A DNA stretch of 64,000 nucleotides from Coprinellus micaceus (GCA_951394405.1 OX596335.1:310001-374000); one strand, 5' to 3'. Positions 10,729 through 22,414 are shown, counted from the stretch's first letter. Notes: generated by a model not told the origin, from the letters alone. Numbers and translations: made by a program.

Positions 10729-12160
10729 ATGCCAGCCCTCCACCCCTACTCTGACGGCTCACACCCAAAGCTCCTCATAACCGGTGCGACTGGATATGTT
10801 GGCCAATGGGTTCTCAGAACTATCCTCGACCGAGGCTACGACGCTCGTGTCGTCATTCGATCAGAGGGTAAGGCAAACAGCGTGAAGTCGCTGTTCTCAT
10901 CCCCCGGAGATGAGAGCAAGCTGGAATTTGTCGTTGTAGAAGACTTCACCAAGGTCAGTCTTCCTCGTATCGTACGCTCTGAGCCACCAGTCCTGATTCA
11001 AGTCGTTGGTGTAGACCGGAGCCCTCGACGAGGCGGTTGTGGATATGGACGGCATCATCCACGTCGCCACCCCGCTACCTCGACGGGAGGAAAGCCCTGA
11101 GGGTTTGTACTGTCAAATCGAATTCGTCTGAGGGAGGCTTACAAAGGCCTTAGACACATTGCGCATCGCAGTAGAGGCTGTAGAGGGGGTTCTTAAGAGC
11201 GCCTTGAAGAATGGGTGAGCTCTCTATCGCCTCTGGCGTTCAAATCTTTCCACCTAGCTGATACGCTCAACGAAAACCCCGCCAGGAACAAGTCGAAGCG
11301 AGTCGTCTTCACGTCTAGCATTGCGACGGTAATCGCGCCGGTTACGGATCGAGCGGAGCCTCAGGTATTTAGTGAGGAGGATTGGAACGAAGTGACGATG
11401 GCGAAGCTTGATGCGGGAGAAAGAGATTTCTTCCCCGTTTATTTCGGGAGTAAGATTCTTGCTGAGAGAGGTATGTCGAGCCCCTTGAGCGCCAAAGAAT
11501 CTCCAACGAAATTCTGAACATCTCGTATAGCCGTTCTAGAGTTCGGCAAGAAACATAAAGACGAGATCTCGTGGGACGTCGCGGTTCTGAACCCTGCATT
11601 CGTGCGACCATTTTCTATCTTTCTCCTTTGTACCCCACTGAAACTCGCCATAGGTCTATGGCCCGACTCTCGAGCCTGTCTCTACTGCCACTGACCTGCC
11701 CTCAACAGCAACGCTCTGGATGGGTTCCATCCTCAGCAGCAGCATCTCGCCAATCGCAGAATCTGTGGATAACAGCTGGGTTGATGTGCGAGATCTTGGT
11801 GAAGCCCACGTGCGATGTTTGGAGAAGGAGGAAGCGGGTGGCGAGAGAATCCTCGCGTGCGCAAGTACGTGATATTACTCCAAGGGTGCTCGATAGACGG
11901 ATTCTAACATCGATCATCCAGGCTCGTACACGTGGAAAGAATGGTTCGACATTGTTCGAGCAGTTGCGCCATCTGTCATGGGCACCGAGAAGGCCGCCGA
12001 GTTTGTCAAAGGATTCCCCGAACCCCTCTCCGAACAGGCCCAGTATATGGTGAAATACGACCCCTCCAAGTGCGACAGGATATTAGACATCAAATACCGA
12101 ACGAAGGAGGAGATGGTGAAAGACGTCTTGGAGCAGGGAGTAAGGGAGGGGTGGCTTTGA
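10729..12160 (+). CDS. NAD(P)-binding extended SDR, array copy 4
   Basis: This encodes a 359-residue SDR in seven exons (10729-10953, 11015-11102, 11154-11214, 11286-11470, 11531-11601, 11654-11864, 11922-12160). The cofactor motif GATGYVG is near residue 19, and TSSIATVI is followed by the catalytic YFGSK and ILAERAVLEF. The VYGP motif opens exon 6, and the protein ends in LEQGVREGWL. Exon lengths match the copy at 4963 almost exactly (88, 61, 71 and 211 bases for exons 2, 3, 5 and 6), direct evidence for recent common descent. The expected activity is NADPH-dependent carbonyl reduction, with substrate unknown. It is followed at about 650 bases by the next copy in the same direction. Confidence 0.88.
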
Positions 12161-12809
12161 ACCTTTACTGCCAGGGTTCTGCTGTCGTAAAAATTGTGAC
12201 CCTCATTTAATCTTCTGGAAACCATCTCTTGGGAATCGATCGGGTCCCACGATCTGTAGACTAAGATACAGGGCAGGGCGCCGCAGGGGTCAGGTCACCT
12301 GACCCGCTCCTGGCGTCTATCTAATCTAAGCGCCCATTTTATGCCCCCGGGACGGCTCAGAAGCTCATCACATCCCCACGACCCATGACACTGCCCTCAA
12401 TCATGCTAGGCTATCCGCAGCGATATACTCCTCCAACAGAGCTATCGTAAATATAGCGCTTCCAGTTATCCGCGGATACGCTCAGTTTCGTGCGAGTGAA
12501 AGGTATGGATATGGTAGCCCGGCAGCACCCAATATCATTAAGTCGACTTGAACCTCAGTAACTGTAGAAATCGAGACGCTGGCGTGGGAGCCTAAGGATG
12601 TATATAGAACGAGGCTAGGTCAGCAAAGTATCCCGCAGTAAAGTAACGAGACTGGCGTATTTTTAATCGCCATTTCATGATACCCGGTGTCACAGTTGAC
12701 CAAGTGTCTGATGTGCTATACATGGCGCGCGCCTATAATACTGTGGACATTGGCGAGAGATATAAAATACCCTTCAAGCCCTCTTCCAACCCAGCTCACA
12801 GAACACAAT
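12161..12809. other. Intergenic region with SDR promoter
   Basis: No gene is supported. CTAAGCGCCC occurs near 12326. A TATA box is present at 12761-12767. Confidence 0.4.
12761..12767 (+). promoter_or_regulatory. TATA box of the 12810 SDR gene
   Basis: The word tataaaa lies 49 bases before the start codon at 12810. This leaves a very short leader and supports that ATG over the upstream in-frame ATG at 12687. Confidence 0.5.
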
Positions 12810-14135
12810 ATGCCAGCCTTGCCTCAGACCTTACCCCCTTCCTCGACCAAAGTCCTCATCACAGGCGGCACAGGCTACATTGGCCAGTGGATTCTCCGGG
12901 CGCTCCTCGATCGCGGGTACACCGTTCGTGCCGTCGTTCGCTCGGCAGAGAAAGCGCAGGGTATCAGGGACGCCTTTACAAAGGACGGCGACCATGAGAG
13001 GTTGGAGTTTGTCGTTGTGGAAGACTTGACGAAGGAGGGATCGTTTGACGAAGCGGTGCAGGGAGTCGATGCGATTGTGCATGTGGCTTCTCCGTTACCG
13101 TCTCAGTCTGCTGAGGAGGATCCGAATAATACGATCAAACCAGCCGTCCAAGGCTCTCTTAACGTGCTCAACAGCGCTTTGAAACATGGGTACGGTTGAT
13201 CGATCGTTGTTCCGGCTCGCAATTATCAATGCTAACCCCGGTAAACGACAGAACGAATATCAAGCGCATCGCATTCACGTCCTCCTTTGGAACGGTCTTC
13301 ACCCACCCTCCTCCGGGGTCGCTGACTCCGGTGATCTTCTCAGAGAACGATTGGAACACTGAGGAGGTCAAGAAGGTTCAGGAACAAGGGAGCCGCGACC
13401 CAGTCGCTGTCTACAGAGCTAGTAAAGTCCTAGCGGAGAAAGGTACGCTTAAATCCATCACATGAGCTTCAAGATAAATTATGGACCTCGTCACGCATAG
13501 CCATCTGGACCTGGTACGAACACCACAAATCCTCGATCTCCTGGGACATAACCACCCTTCTCCCGCCAATGGTCTACGGACCTCCCCTCACCCCAGCCGC
13601 ATCTCCCTTCCTCCTCCGATCCACCGCGTTGTACTTTTACTTCTTCGTTCTCGGCTCCCATTCTGCGTCCCCCATCCCGATTACGAAAGAGAGCCTTGGG
13701 CCGAAGGAAGGGAATGTGTGGGCGGATGTTAGGGACGTGGCTGAGGCGCATGTGCGTAGTTTGGAGAGGCAGGAGGCGGGCGGTGAGAGGTTGTTGACGT
13801 GTGCCGGTGCGTTTTGCTTTTGTGTCTCGGTACACTGTTCGATACATACTCATGCACGAACTTCCTTGTCCCGTCCTACGACATATACAGGTCCGTACAC
13901 TTTCCAAGAATGGATCGACGTCGTTCACACCGTCGCACCTACCGTCGCGGGCCTCACCCAGGACAAGATAGACGCGTTTCCCAAAGGGTACCCAGACTTG
14001 ACCGCTGGAGGGATAAACTACGCTTATGATGTGGACTATAGCAAGCAGAACAGGATCCTTGATGTCAGCTATAGGTCGAAGGAGGAGTTGGTTAGGGGGG
14101 TTTTGGAGCACGGTGTGCAGAGCGGTTGGCTTTAG
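12810..14135 (+). CDS. NAD(P)-binding extended SDR, array copy 5 (intron-poor)
   Basis: This encodes a 373-residue SDR in only four exons (12810-13189, 13252-13442, 13501-13806, 13891-14135). The cofactor motif GGTGYIG is near residue 20, TSSFGTVF precedes the catalytic YRASK, and the protein ends in LEHGVQSGWL. The introns found in the copies at 1176, 4963 and 10729 after EDxTK, inside the ASPLP region and before VYGP are absent here, whereas those after KHG, after LAEK and before GPYTF remain. This suggests loss of three introns, or gain in the sister lineage. The segment after VYGPP is more hydrophobic than in its sisters. Function is inferred as carbonyl reduction with unknown substrate. 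Confidence 0.88.
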
Positions 14136-14369
14136 CTTACCGTGTAGCATGTAAACGTTCTTGTTGTCTTTGGATTCTGCTGTACATATAGATCGAGCGT
14201 GTAGAGATAAAATAATTACAGAGGGGCGGCTGGATAACCTAAGCGGAGAGCGGGAATTCTCGGGGTTCAGGGGGGAGGTCCAACGCCGGCGGGGGCGGCG
14301 AGCCCAATGAGGCACTGGCAGACGGCCTTCCCACTGCTCCAGGCAGACTCCAGAGCACGGAATAGAGGC

Positions 14370-14374
14370 AAAAA
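14370..14374 (-). terminator. Poly-T terminator of the tRNA gene
   Basis: Five A residues on the given strand are a run of five T on the minus strand, 13 bases downstream of the tRNA 3' end. This is the expected RNA polymerase III stop signal. Confidence 0.6.
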
Positions 14375-14386
14375 GTAAACCAATCC

Positions 14387-14458
14387 TAGCAGCAACTCGT
14401 TTCGATCGAGTGACCTCGGAGTTATGAGCCCCGCGCGCTACCACTGCGCCATGCTGCT
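14387..14458 (-). tRNA. Initiator tRNA-Met (CAT)
   Basis: The minus strand folds into a full 72-base cloverleaf without an intron. The acceptor AGCAGCA pairs perfectly with TGCTGCT, leaving discriminator A. The D stem is GCGC/GCGC, the anticodon stem CGGGG/CTCCG (one G-T pair) with loop CTCATAA, and the T stem ACTCG/CGAGT. Two initiator hallmarks are present: an A1-U72 first pair and a T loop reading ATCGAAA instead of TTCGA. It lies between two SDR genes and is transcribed against them. Confidence 0.93.
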
Positions 14459-15161
14459 GATGCCTTCTAATATCCATTTTGCGATTATCGAGTCATTCGC
14501 TTCCTCGTGCCCCATCCCCCCTTCCGTTCCCTCGCTTTTCGCTCAATAATCCGTTCCAAGTACACTTAGCAAACGTAGATAGCAAGATCTGCGGCGGACG
14601 TGGGACTGCTCACCCAAACGCAACCGACGACGACGACGACCTGGTCTTCTTTGGGCGCTTATCCTCCCAATTCCAAAAATAACGCTCGGCCCGGCCCCGT
14701 TTCTGTCGGGTTTCCCACTGTTCACCTTCCCGCCTCACCGGCTCTCATGACTTCATACCACCACCACCTCTTCCAACTAGGACTCGCAAAAGCTGATGTA
14801 CTTGCCCCTCCTTTCCTTTAAAGCCGGGGGATACCTCCTCATGATCATTCTGGGTTGCACGGTCTGTGTGCTATTCTGAGATCGCTGGATGGGAAGATGA
14901 TCACACGGGCGTGGATAGAGAAGCGCACTGGCAGATGCCGAGGGTACGCGTTTCTCTCGAGCCGACAGTCAAGGGTTCCTTCGCTGCATGGTCAGTCAGC
15001 TTTGGAGACTTGGGCACTCGACTTGTCGGATTTGGACGAGGATGTCGTGGGCAATACCTAGACTGGATGTGAAGAGGGTATAAAGCTCGCCCTATCGCAC
15101 TCGCCGTCGACAACCCAATCTACCTCCCCAAGCCACACCTCTCCGACAACTCGAACGAAAA
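14459..15161. other. Intergenic region between tRNA and SDR copy 6
   Basis: No gene is supported. A TATA-like word (tataaag) at 15079-15085 lies 77 bases before the start at 15162 and probably drives that gene. Confidence 0.4.
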
Positions 15162-16531
15162 ATGCCGCCCCTCCAGCCCCCCTCCAAAATCCTCGTAACA
15201 GGCGGGACAGGGTACATCGGCGCCTGGGTCATCCATGCCCTCCTCGCCTCGGGCTACGCCGTCCGCGCCGTCGTGCGTTCCCCAGCCAAAGCGCAGCCGC
15301 TCGAAGAACACTATTCTTCTTTGGACGAGGACGATGGTGTGCGGGAAGCGGTGGGGGAGGGGAGGTTGGAGTTCGTGTATGTGGAAGATTTTGTGAAGGA
15401 GGGGGCGTTTGATGAGGTCGTGGAGGGCGTAGAGGGGATTTGTCATTTGGCGAGTCCGGTTATGATTGGGAATGGGCCGGCGGATGGTGCGTGCTGCCAC
15501 TCTCCATTAATGCTTCGTGGAACCCGTGCTGAACGATGCGATGGTGTAGACTTCATAATCCCAGCTGTAAACGGTACCCTCAACCTCCTCCGCGCCGCTT
15601 CACTCCCCACATCCTCCGTACAACGCATCATACTCACCTCATCCACCGCCTCCGTCTCGCGCCCGCTCTCGCCTCCCCCGCCTTCTTCCCCTCTCTTCAG
15701 CGCCTTCGAGACGACGGTCTTCGACGAGAGCGACTGGAGTCGGGACGTCGAGCTGTTGAAGGAATATAGGGAACGAGGGGAGGAGGAAGAGAAGATCCCG
15801 TTTATGGTGAAGTACCGCGCGAGCAAGACCTTGGCGGAGAGGGCTGCGTGGGGGTGGGTCAAGGAGAAGGGGGAGGGGATTGGGTGGGACCTTGTGGTGT
15901 TGAACCCGCCTTTTGTGTTTGGGGTACGTCACGCCATTTAGGCTGTCGTTTCTCAAAAACCTGGAAGGCAGGATGCTAACCATGACTCGGATAATCTTTA
16001 TTACCCTGGCAGCCCCCGCTCATCCGCTCCCTGCCCGTTGGGGCCTCGGCTGACTGGTGGTTCAGGAACGTCGTCAAGGGGGAGGCGAACGATAAACCCG
16101 AGGTGCTTGATTATAGGGGAGCGTTTTCGTATGTGGACGTGAGGGATTACGCCAAGGGGAATGTGGAGGGGTTGAGGAGGGCTGAGGCGGGGGGTGAGAG
16201 GATCATCATTGCTGCTGGTACGCATTATCTTTCCATTTCGTCCCTCCCCTTCCTTCCCAACTGCATAGCACCAGGCTAACCAGAACAATGAATTGTGGTA
16301 GGCGCGCTTACATGGCAACAAGCCATCGACATGACGAACTCCATCGCATCGACGCTGGCCCCGTTGAAGGCGCTGTTGACGAAGGGTATAGAGGGGTTGG
16401 TTCTCGAACCGCTTGCGATGCGGTATGATAATGGGAAGAGTAAGAGGGTGCTTGGGGTGGATTTGTATGGGAAGACGTATGAGGAGTCCGTGAGGGCGAT
16501 GGTGCGGGAGTTGAGTGCGAGGGGGTATTAA
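15162..16531 (+). CDS. NAD(P)-binding extended SDR, array copy 6 (divergent)
   Basis: This encodes a 377-residue SDR in four exons (15162-15486, 15550-15923, 16013-16217, 16302-16531). The cofactor motif GGTGYIG is near residue 14, LTSSTASV precedes an inserted proline/serine-rich loop, and the catalytic motif is YRASK followed by TLAERAAWGW. The end (VRELSARGY) departs from the GWL ending of the other copies. Its intron pattern and the segments DFIxPAVNGTLN, AAWxxxKE and LVVLNPP bring it closer to the lone minus-strand gene at 37225-38453 than to its array neighbours. Third-position G/C use is visibly higher than in the first copies. The substrate is unknown. Confidence 0.87.
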
Positions 16532-18295
16532 GTGAGTACGAATGCGGAGGGGGTTAGGCGGGGTTGGGGTATGGAGAGGAGGGTAGGTTTTTGTATACAA
16601 GGTGTGCTTGGGATGAAACGCGAGATACTTCTTATGTGAAAGGTCGATCCCTGGCTCCACGAAGTGGGGGAGGGTCCTGGTCCTGTGCCTACCTAACACT
16701 CCGCTCAATCGACAGTTTCGTCTACTACTTACACCCCGTGGAATAATGATATCACATACACCTTTTCGCGTTGGACTCGACGCCCAGGGCTCAGGAGCCC
16801 GGAGTCAAGAGTGAGGCGCCATTGGACCACCGCCCCACCGTGACACCCCGACTCGACTCGACTCACATCCCCGCTCGCCGTTGTATACCAGGTAACCGCG
16901 CGACACGAGAGTGACGCCGGATTTCGCGGTGGGAGGTTGGTCCCTCGGTGGTGTGTGGCCGGACAACGGGTCAACGGTAGCCTACCGGCTGTGGTCCAAG
17001 GTGATATAATATTTGCTGCAAGGGTTCAATACGAATGCACGTACACGGCGGGGCGCCGTTCAGTCCACTCGCTTTCGTTATTCATTCGTCATTATCTCCG
17101 TATCTCTCTCAAGCTCCAATCCGTCTCGCTCTGAAGGTGTTCTGCTATCATCGAGGTCTGAGTTCAGTGCTGGGTGAAGTGATGTGGATGGTGCGTCCTG
17201 CGCAGCGACCGCGTCTACCATTGACATCGTCAGAACTGCCCCCAAGGAGCGGTTGGTTTTTGTCTTGTCGGGTTTTCCTTTCTTTTGAGGGATAGGCGTG
17301 TATCGAGGCGGTGCCCATCCGAGTCATTCCATGGTGCGCCCTTATACTTTATACCGAGACAAGAAGTTCGGAAAAAATGCAGAATTTGACCGTCGAGTCC
17401 GTGCTTGCCCTCGAGCTTCCCTCGATTCGGGGATACTTACGTATCTGGACTTGGTTACCGGGCGTCCAATCCAGTGACCCGGTGAAAAGGTGTCGTCGTA
17501 TTTTTGGTGGGAAGGGTACGTATGTTTATGTTCGGTGGGAAAGATACGTATGTAGGTGTCAAGAGGGTTTCCCCCACCCGTAAGCGCCCGTGTCTTTTGC
17601 GAACGGATGTGTCGGATCCAGAACAGCTGCATGTCACTCCGAGACTCGGAGGTTAACGTCTGCTGGTGGGGTGGGGGGGGGTTCATACGATGGATCGGTG
17701 TAGCTTGGGGTGGTACTTGGCTATAGACGGCCCCCCGGTTTCGCGACGCTCAATGGGTGACCGGGTGCAGCCCCTGTGTAAGTAACCTAGAACGCGTCGC
17801 GTCCGACGCCTAATTGGGCGCGACACGTGCCGGCGGTGTGACTCAGGCTTCTCGGTCGCGTGTCGCGTTCAACCCTTTGATATTCGTTGATATTCGTTGT
17901 GCGTTTTGAACTCCAACTTCCTACTCTGTCACTTTCACTTTCACTCTCTCTCTCTCTCTCTCTGTCTCTCTACGCTTCTTCACGTATCCTTCGCCGTCTT
18001 TCTCTACGCTTCTTGGATATCCGGTTCTCACTGCAACGACTTCAAGTTTACTATTAGCCTTTCGAGGCTGGATCGACAGAAGCCTTGGGCTCTTTATACC
18101 GGTGCACGGGCGAACCCGTATAACAGCACCCACACCCACCACATCTAGAAGGGTTGGGCGATACTCGGATAGGAAGGCCGACTAGTACATACACGAAGAG
18201 ACTCTGAATCCGCTACCGGATAGAATTGATCAGGGAATCAATCACCTTTCAACCAAAGTCCACGTCGTAGTCCAACTCGGTCGAGAGGAGGAACC
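16532..18295. other. Intergenic region
   Basis: No gene is supported in about 1.7 kb. It contains the second copy of the CTCCAC-type short repeat (16650-16680) and a (CT)n microsatellite at 17944-17970. The interval before 18296 is the likely promoter of the checkpoint kinase. Confidence 0.4.
16650..16680. repeat. Short dispersed repeat, copy 2
   Basis: This contains ctccacgaagtgggggaggg and matches 7349-7376 with single-base differences. Two copies nearly 9 kb apart both lie near SDR genes, in the same orientation. Confidence 0.4.
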
Positions 18296-20397
18296 ATGGT
18301 ACTGAAGTACCCCAAAGTCTGCGGTACGCATGTCCCTAGTCCGATCTGGGGAAGACGGGTGAGCTGAGGGGGTGTGGGTTTTGGTAGGGTACGAGCTCGT
18401 GGCGGAGATCGGTGGGGGCGGGTTTTCTACGTGCGTCTTATTCTATCCCTTGTTGCTCCCGGTGCCGGGTCCTCGCCCTCGCCCTCGCCCTCGTCCTCTA
18501 CAATTTCCTGTGTCCCGACGCAGAGCAGACGACCCCATGCAATGAGGGGCGGGAAGGTCACCGAAAGGCAGACAGATGCTGACGGACGAACGCGTTGCAG
18601 GGTCTTCCGCGCGTGTAACTTTGGCGAGCACCGGATTGCGGCGTGTAAAGTCATCTATATCACGGAGAGCACGAGTGATAAGGATAGGAAGAATTGGGAT
18701 AAGGAGATGAGGGTGCGTTTCTTTCTTTCTCTGCCTTTGATTCGGTGTTCACCCTGCATAATTCTCTTATTCACCCTGCATAACTTTCTTACCCACCCCA
18801 CCTAATCTTTCTCTCTAGGTCCACTCCGCGCTCAAACACGAAAACGTTCTCGAGTTCCTCAATGCGGTCGTCGTAGAGCTCAAGCACGGCAAGACGTACT
18901 ACCCCGGGATATACATGCTCCTCGAGCTAGCCGCCGGAGGGGACCTGTTCGATAAGATCGGTGCGTGCGCCTCTGCCTCCATCCACCTGCGTTCCTCCTT
19001 CCTACATACCTAGCACGGGTACTAGTACTAGAAGGGGTTTACTGACACTACCACCCTCCAGCCCCGGACAAAGGCGTCTCAGACGACCTCGCGCACTACT
19101 ACTTCGGCCAACTGACCTCGGGGATCGGCTACATCCACACCCAAGGCGTCTGCCACCGGGACCTCAAACCCGAGAACCTCCTCCTCGACATCCGGGGCAC
19201 GCTCAAGATCTCTGACTTTGGGCTTTCCGCCGTGTACAAGCTCAAGGAAAGCGGAAAGACACGGACCCTGAGTGAGAGGTGCGGGAGTCTACCGTATGTG
19301 GCACCGGAGTTGGCGAGTGATAGTCCGTACCAGGCGGAGCCGGTGGATGTGTGGGGGTGTGGTGTGATTTTGTTTACGTTGCTTGTGGGGAATACGCCGT
19401 GGGATGAGCCGACGATGAGGAGTGGGGAGTTTGTGAGGTATGTGAATGGGACGGTTTTTAGGGAGGAGCCGTGGTGTCGGATTGGGGAGACAGCTCTCGG
19501 TACGCAACCTCTCTCTCCCTCCGCTTCCTTCTATGCTCAAGGAATTCTACTGACACGATCTCCCATCTCCCTCTAGATCTGCTAAGAGGGATGTTAACCC
19601 CCAACCCAAAAGACCGCTTCACCCTGCAAGACGTACAAACGCACGAGTGGTGCATCCGCCCGAGTCAGCTGCAGCGTGCGTCGCCCGTTGAGCTCGCGGA
19701 TCGGCTGACGCAGGAGTTGCGGGAGAGCGGGGATATGGAGCTTGCGGCGCCGAGGTGGGAGGGGAGGGGGGGTGAGGATATGTGCGTGTTGGCTTTATTC
19801 CTTCAGTTCATTTCCCTTTCTTTACACACACACACACACACACACACCTTTGACTGACTGACTGACCCGCACGGATACAGGGACATGGACGAAGACGATA
19901 CGCGGGGAGAGAAAGACGCCCCGATGTTGACCACGACGCATCAGTCGCAGTTCACACAGTCGCTGCTGCTTTTCTCGCAGACGCAGGGCGGGGGGCAGAG
20001 GTACGTCGGGTCGTTGACGCGGTTCTATGCGTCGGTACGCCCGGCGGGGCTGTACCCGATTTTGAAGGGGGCACTGGAGGGGATGGGTGTGAGGGTTAAG
20101 GTCGCGGTGGGGCCTCCTCCTCCTCCTCCTTCTCATGAGGAGGGGGGGGACTTGGATGAAGAGGCGAGGGGGAAGAGGGACAGGGATAGGGAGAAAGCGA
20201 GGTTGAGGATTGGGGGGTACGATGGGAGAAGGGTGATGTTCAAGGGGTGGGTGGAGATTGAGTATTTTAGGAAGGGCGGGTTTGAGGGGAGCTTTGTGGT
20301 GTTTAGTAGGGACGAGGGGGACCCGATGAGCTGGAGGAGGATGTGGAAGGGGGTTGTGGGGAGTGAGGGGGTGTGGGGGTGCGTTTTGAGGAGGTAG
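18296..20397 (+). CDS. Serine/threonine checkpoint kinase CHK1
   Basis: This encodes the nuclear DNA-damage/replication checkpoint effector kinase, 494 residues in seven exons (18296-18323, 18388-18430, 18601-18712, 18819-18960, 19062-19499, 19577-19781, 19881-20397). The kinase domain opens at KYPKVCGYELV with the glycine loop IGGGGFST. The catalytic lysine is in AACKVIYI, followed by the hinge segment MLLELAAGGDLFDKI, the catalytic loop HRDLKPENLL, ISDFGLS, and the activation end CGSLPYVAPE. The C-terminal KA1-like regulatory region runs from about residue 330, with TRFYASVRPAG, FKGWVEIEYF and the CHK1 signature FSRDEGDPMSWRRMWK. It should act downstream of ATR/Mec1-type kinases on CDC25. 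Intron 6 carries an (AC)n microsatellite (19824-19847). This is one of the safest names in the window. Confidence 0.95.
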
Positions 20398-20448
20398 GGG
20401 GAGGGTTTTGTTTTTTGTGTGGAGGTATGGGAGAAGTGGGGAGAAGAA

Positions 20449-20475
20449 GGGAGGGGAGGGGAGGGGAGGGGAGGG
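20449..20475 (+). repeat. (GGGGA)n run, possible G-quadruplex
   Basis: Five or more consecutive GGGGA units follow the CHK1 stop codon by about 50 bases. Four or more closely spaced runs of four G can form a quadruplex in the transcript's 3' region. This is sequence-based inference only. Confidence 0.6.
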
Positions 20476-20735
20476 GATACCCCCGTGGACTTGGATTTTT
20501 TTGGTCTTTCTTAGGTTCGTAATTACCCACTGTACAGATTGGCTTGGATCGCCCTTTACCCTTTATATACTCGCCATCTCACTATCTCACTACTCACTAT
20601 TCTCATCTTACCATCTCACCTGACATCGAATCGAACCGAATCTCACCGCACTAACATTTACATATATCACAGTAGCGACGTATATTGCGCTAAATACTGT
20701 ATGTATACTGTACGTACAAGACTCAAGCTCAAGGG

Positions 20736-20850
20736 GCGCTTGGTTCGCCGTGTACCATATAAAAAAAATGCGCTGCTTGGTTCGCCGTGTACCATGTGCC
20801 ATATAAAAATGCACGACTTGGTTCGCCCTGTACCACATACATAAAAAAAT
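20736..20850. repeat. Three-copy ~34-41 bp tandem repeat
   Basis: The units run 20736-20769, 20770-20810 and 20811-20850. Each contains CTTGGTTCGCC.TGTACCA followed by an A-rich run ending in AAAAAT. Units 2 and 3 carry small insertions. It lies between CHK1 and the acidic-protein gene. Confidence 0.75.
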
Positions 20851-21064
20851 GCACTCGCCTCCCGACGAGGAGGACCGTGACGACTCCAGGGGGGGGGGGA
20901 TGGGGAGAAGCCCCCTATCCCACCCGGCCCGCATATACCCCGAGTGATCCGGCCGAAAAGTTTGGCCTTCGCGCAAGGGCGGCTCTGAGTCCTCCTTCCG
21001 ACTCCTTCTTCTCTCAGCTCAAGTTCGGAGTAGCGACGTCCGGTACACGAGCACGAGCACGATT

Positions 21065-22414
21065 ATGCCCCGCTCGAGAAAACCGCGCGCCTCGGTCGAC
21101 GCCTCTGGAACCCCGCAACACAGTCTCCCGCGGCCTACTCTCCCTACACACACCAATGGAGAAGCGAAGGCGGGATCCGACGGCGAGGAGGAGGAGGATG
21201 ACGATGGTGCACCGGAGGCGGTGTCGCATGTGAGTGCGAAGAGGGCGGTGAGGGAGAGGGAGGGGAGTGTGAGGAGGGCGGAGGGGGTGAGGAGGGAGAG
21301 GGAGAGGGAGAGGAGGAGGGAGAGGGCGGAGAGGAGGGAGAGGGAGAGGGGGGAGGAGAGAGTTGCGAGGGAGGGGAAGGATAATGCGAAGAAGGCAGGG
21401 GATGAGAAGAAAGCGAAAGGGAAGGGGGAGGGGAAGGAGGGTGAGGCTGTGGGTGAAGAGGACGAAGAGGTGGACGAGGAAACGAGAAAGTTACAGGAGC
21501 GGATGGCCAAGGCTATGGAGGAGGCTGAGATCGAGAGCGACGAGGGCGAGGATTTTGGTGTCGATGCCGACGATGGTAACGACGGGGATGGTGAGATGGA
21601 CGACGATGCCGCAGAGGGGGACGACGACGACGGCGAAGGAGCCGACGACAACGACGACGATAATACGGACGATGAAGACGGAGAAGACGACGAAAGCGCC
21701 TCAGACGACTCAGAAACCATCCCCGGCTTCGCAGGCTTTGGCGACCCCGCCGCCGCGTTCCTCTCATCTTCGTCCTCCTCGGATGCCGGTCGTGACGACG
21801 ATGACAACGACAAAGATGAGGACAATGGCGAAGGAGGCAGCGAAGAGGATGGGGAGGACGAGGAAGAGGACGATGGGGAAAAGGACGACGAACAAAAGGC
21901 TCTAGACGACTTTGAGCGGCAGGTTAACCACCTCCCGGACCACTTATTCGAAGCTGCGTTCTCCGCTGCTGCCGCTGCTGCCGCCGCCGCATCGTCTTCT
22001 ACCGCAAAACCAAAACCAAAAGGCAAAGCCACTCCCTCGTCCTCCTCGCAGCCTTCCCGGAAACGCCGACGCACGAACCTCGAACACGATGACCTCGATC
22101 TTGAGGTCGAAGTTGGAGCTGGGAAGTCGAAACGCGTGAGGGTACTCACCACATCGACCTCGGGTGCACCGAGAGCCCCGCTCGCGCACCCTACGCGGAA
22201 GATCACCAAGTTCCTGGACCGGACGTTGGGGTTGAAGGGCAAGGCTGGCCCGGGGGTGAAGGGGTGGGAGAGGAGGCCAGGTGCGCTTTTTTTCTTTTCT
22301 TTTCTTTTGGTTTGAAAAGGGATGGGGAACAGGAGGCTGATTAATTGGATAGCGAATATTGGACTGATGAGGAATGCGAGTGGGCCTGCGGCGGGGTTTG
22401 TGAGGGGTCGGTAG
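21065..22414 (+). CDS. Acidic, charged low-complexity protein (nucleolar-type, unnamed)
   Basis: Two exons (21065-21280 continuing to 22280, then 22353-22414) encode 425 residues. Residues 55-110 are almost entirely R/E/K, and 135-285 are dominated by D/E. A more ordered stretch follows (ALDDFERQVNHLPDHLFEAA), then an alanine run and a bipartite basic cluster (SRKRRR). The conserved-looking tail contains KITKFLDRTLGLKGK and ends in GFVRGR. The small second exon keeps the frame and provides the natural end. The mix of acidic tracts, nuclear localisation signal and basic tail suggests a nuclear or nucleolar ribosome-biogenesis type protein, but I do not recognise a named family. The long serine-rich frame on the opposite strand is a shadow of the D/E codons. 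Confidence 0.7.

Larger units (their letters stand above)
20398..21064. other. Intergenic region with two repeats
   Basis: This holds a G-rich pentamer run (20449-20475) and a three-unit tandem repeat (20736-20850). No gene is supported. Confidence 0.5.

Noticed and set aside
13491..14477. 328-codon minus-strand open frame
   Set aside because: It overlaps two exons of the SDR at 12810 and the tRNA gene; no recognisable domain.
21019..22242. 407-codon minus-strand open frame, very serine-rich
   Set aside because: It is the mirror of GAC/GAG-type codons of the acidic protein on the plus strand; that gene has a supported intron and end, whereas this frame is only serine runs.
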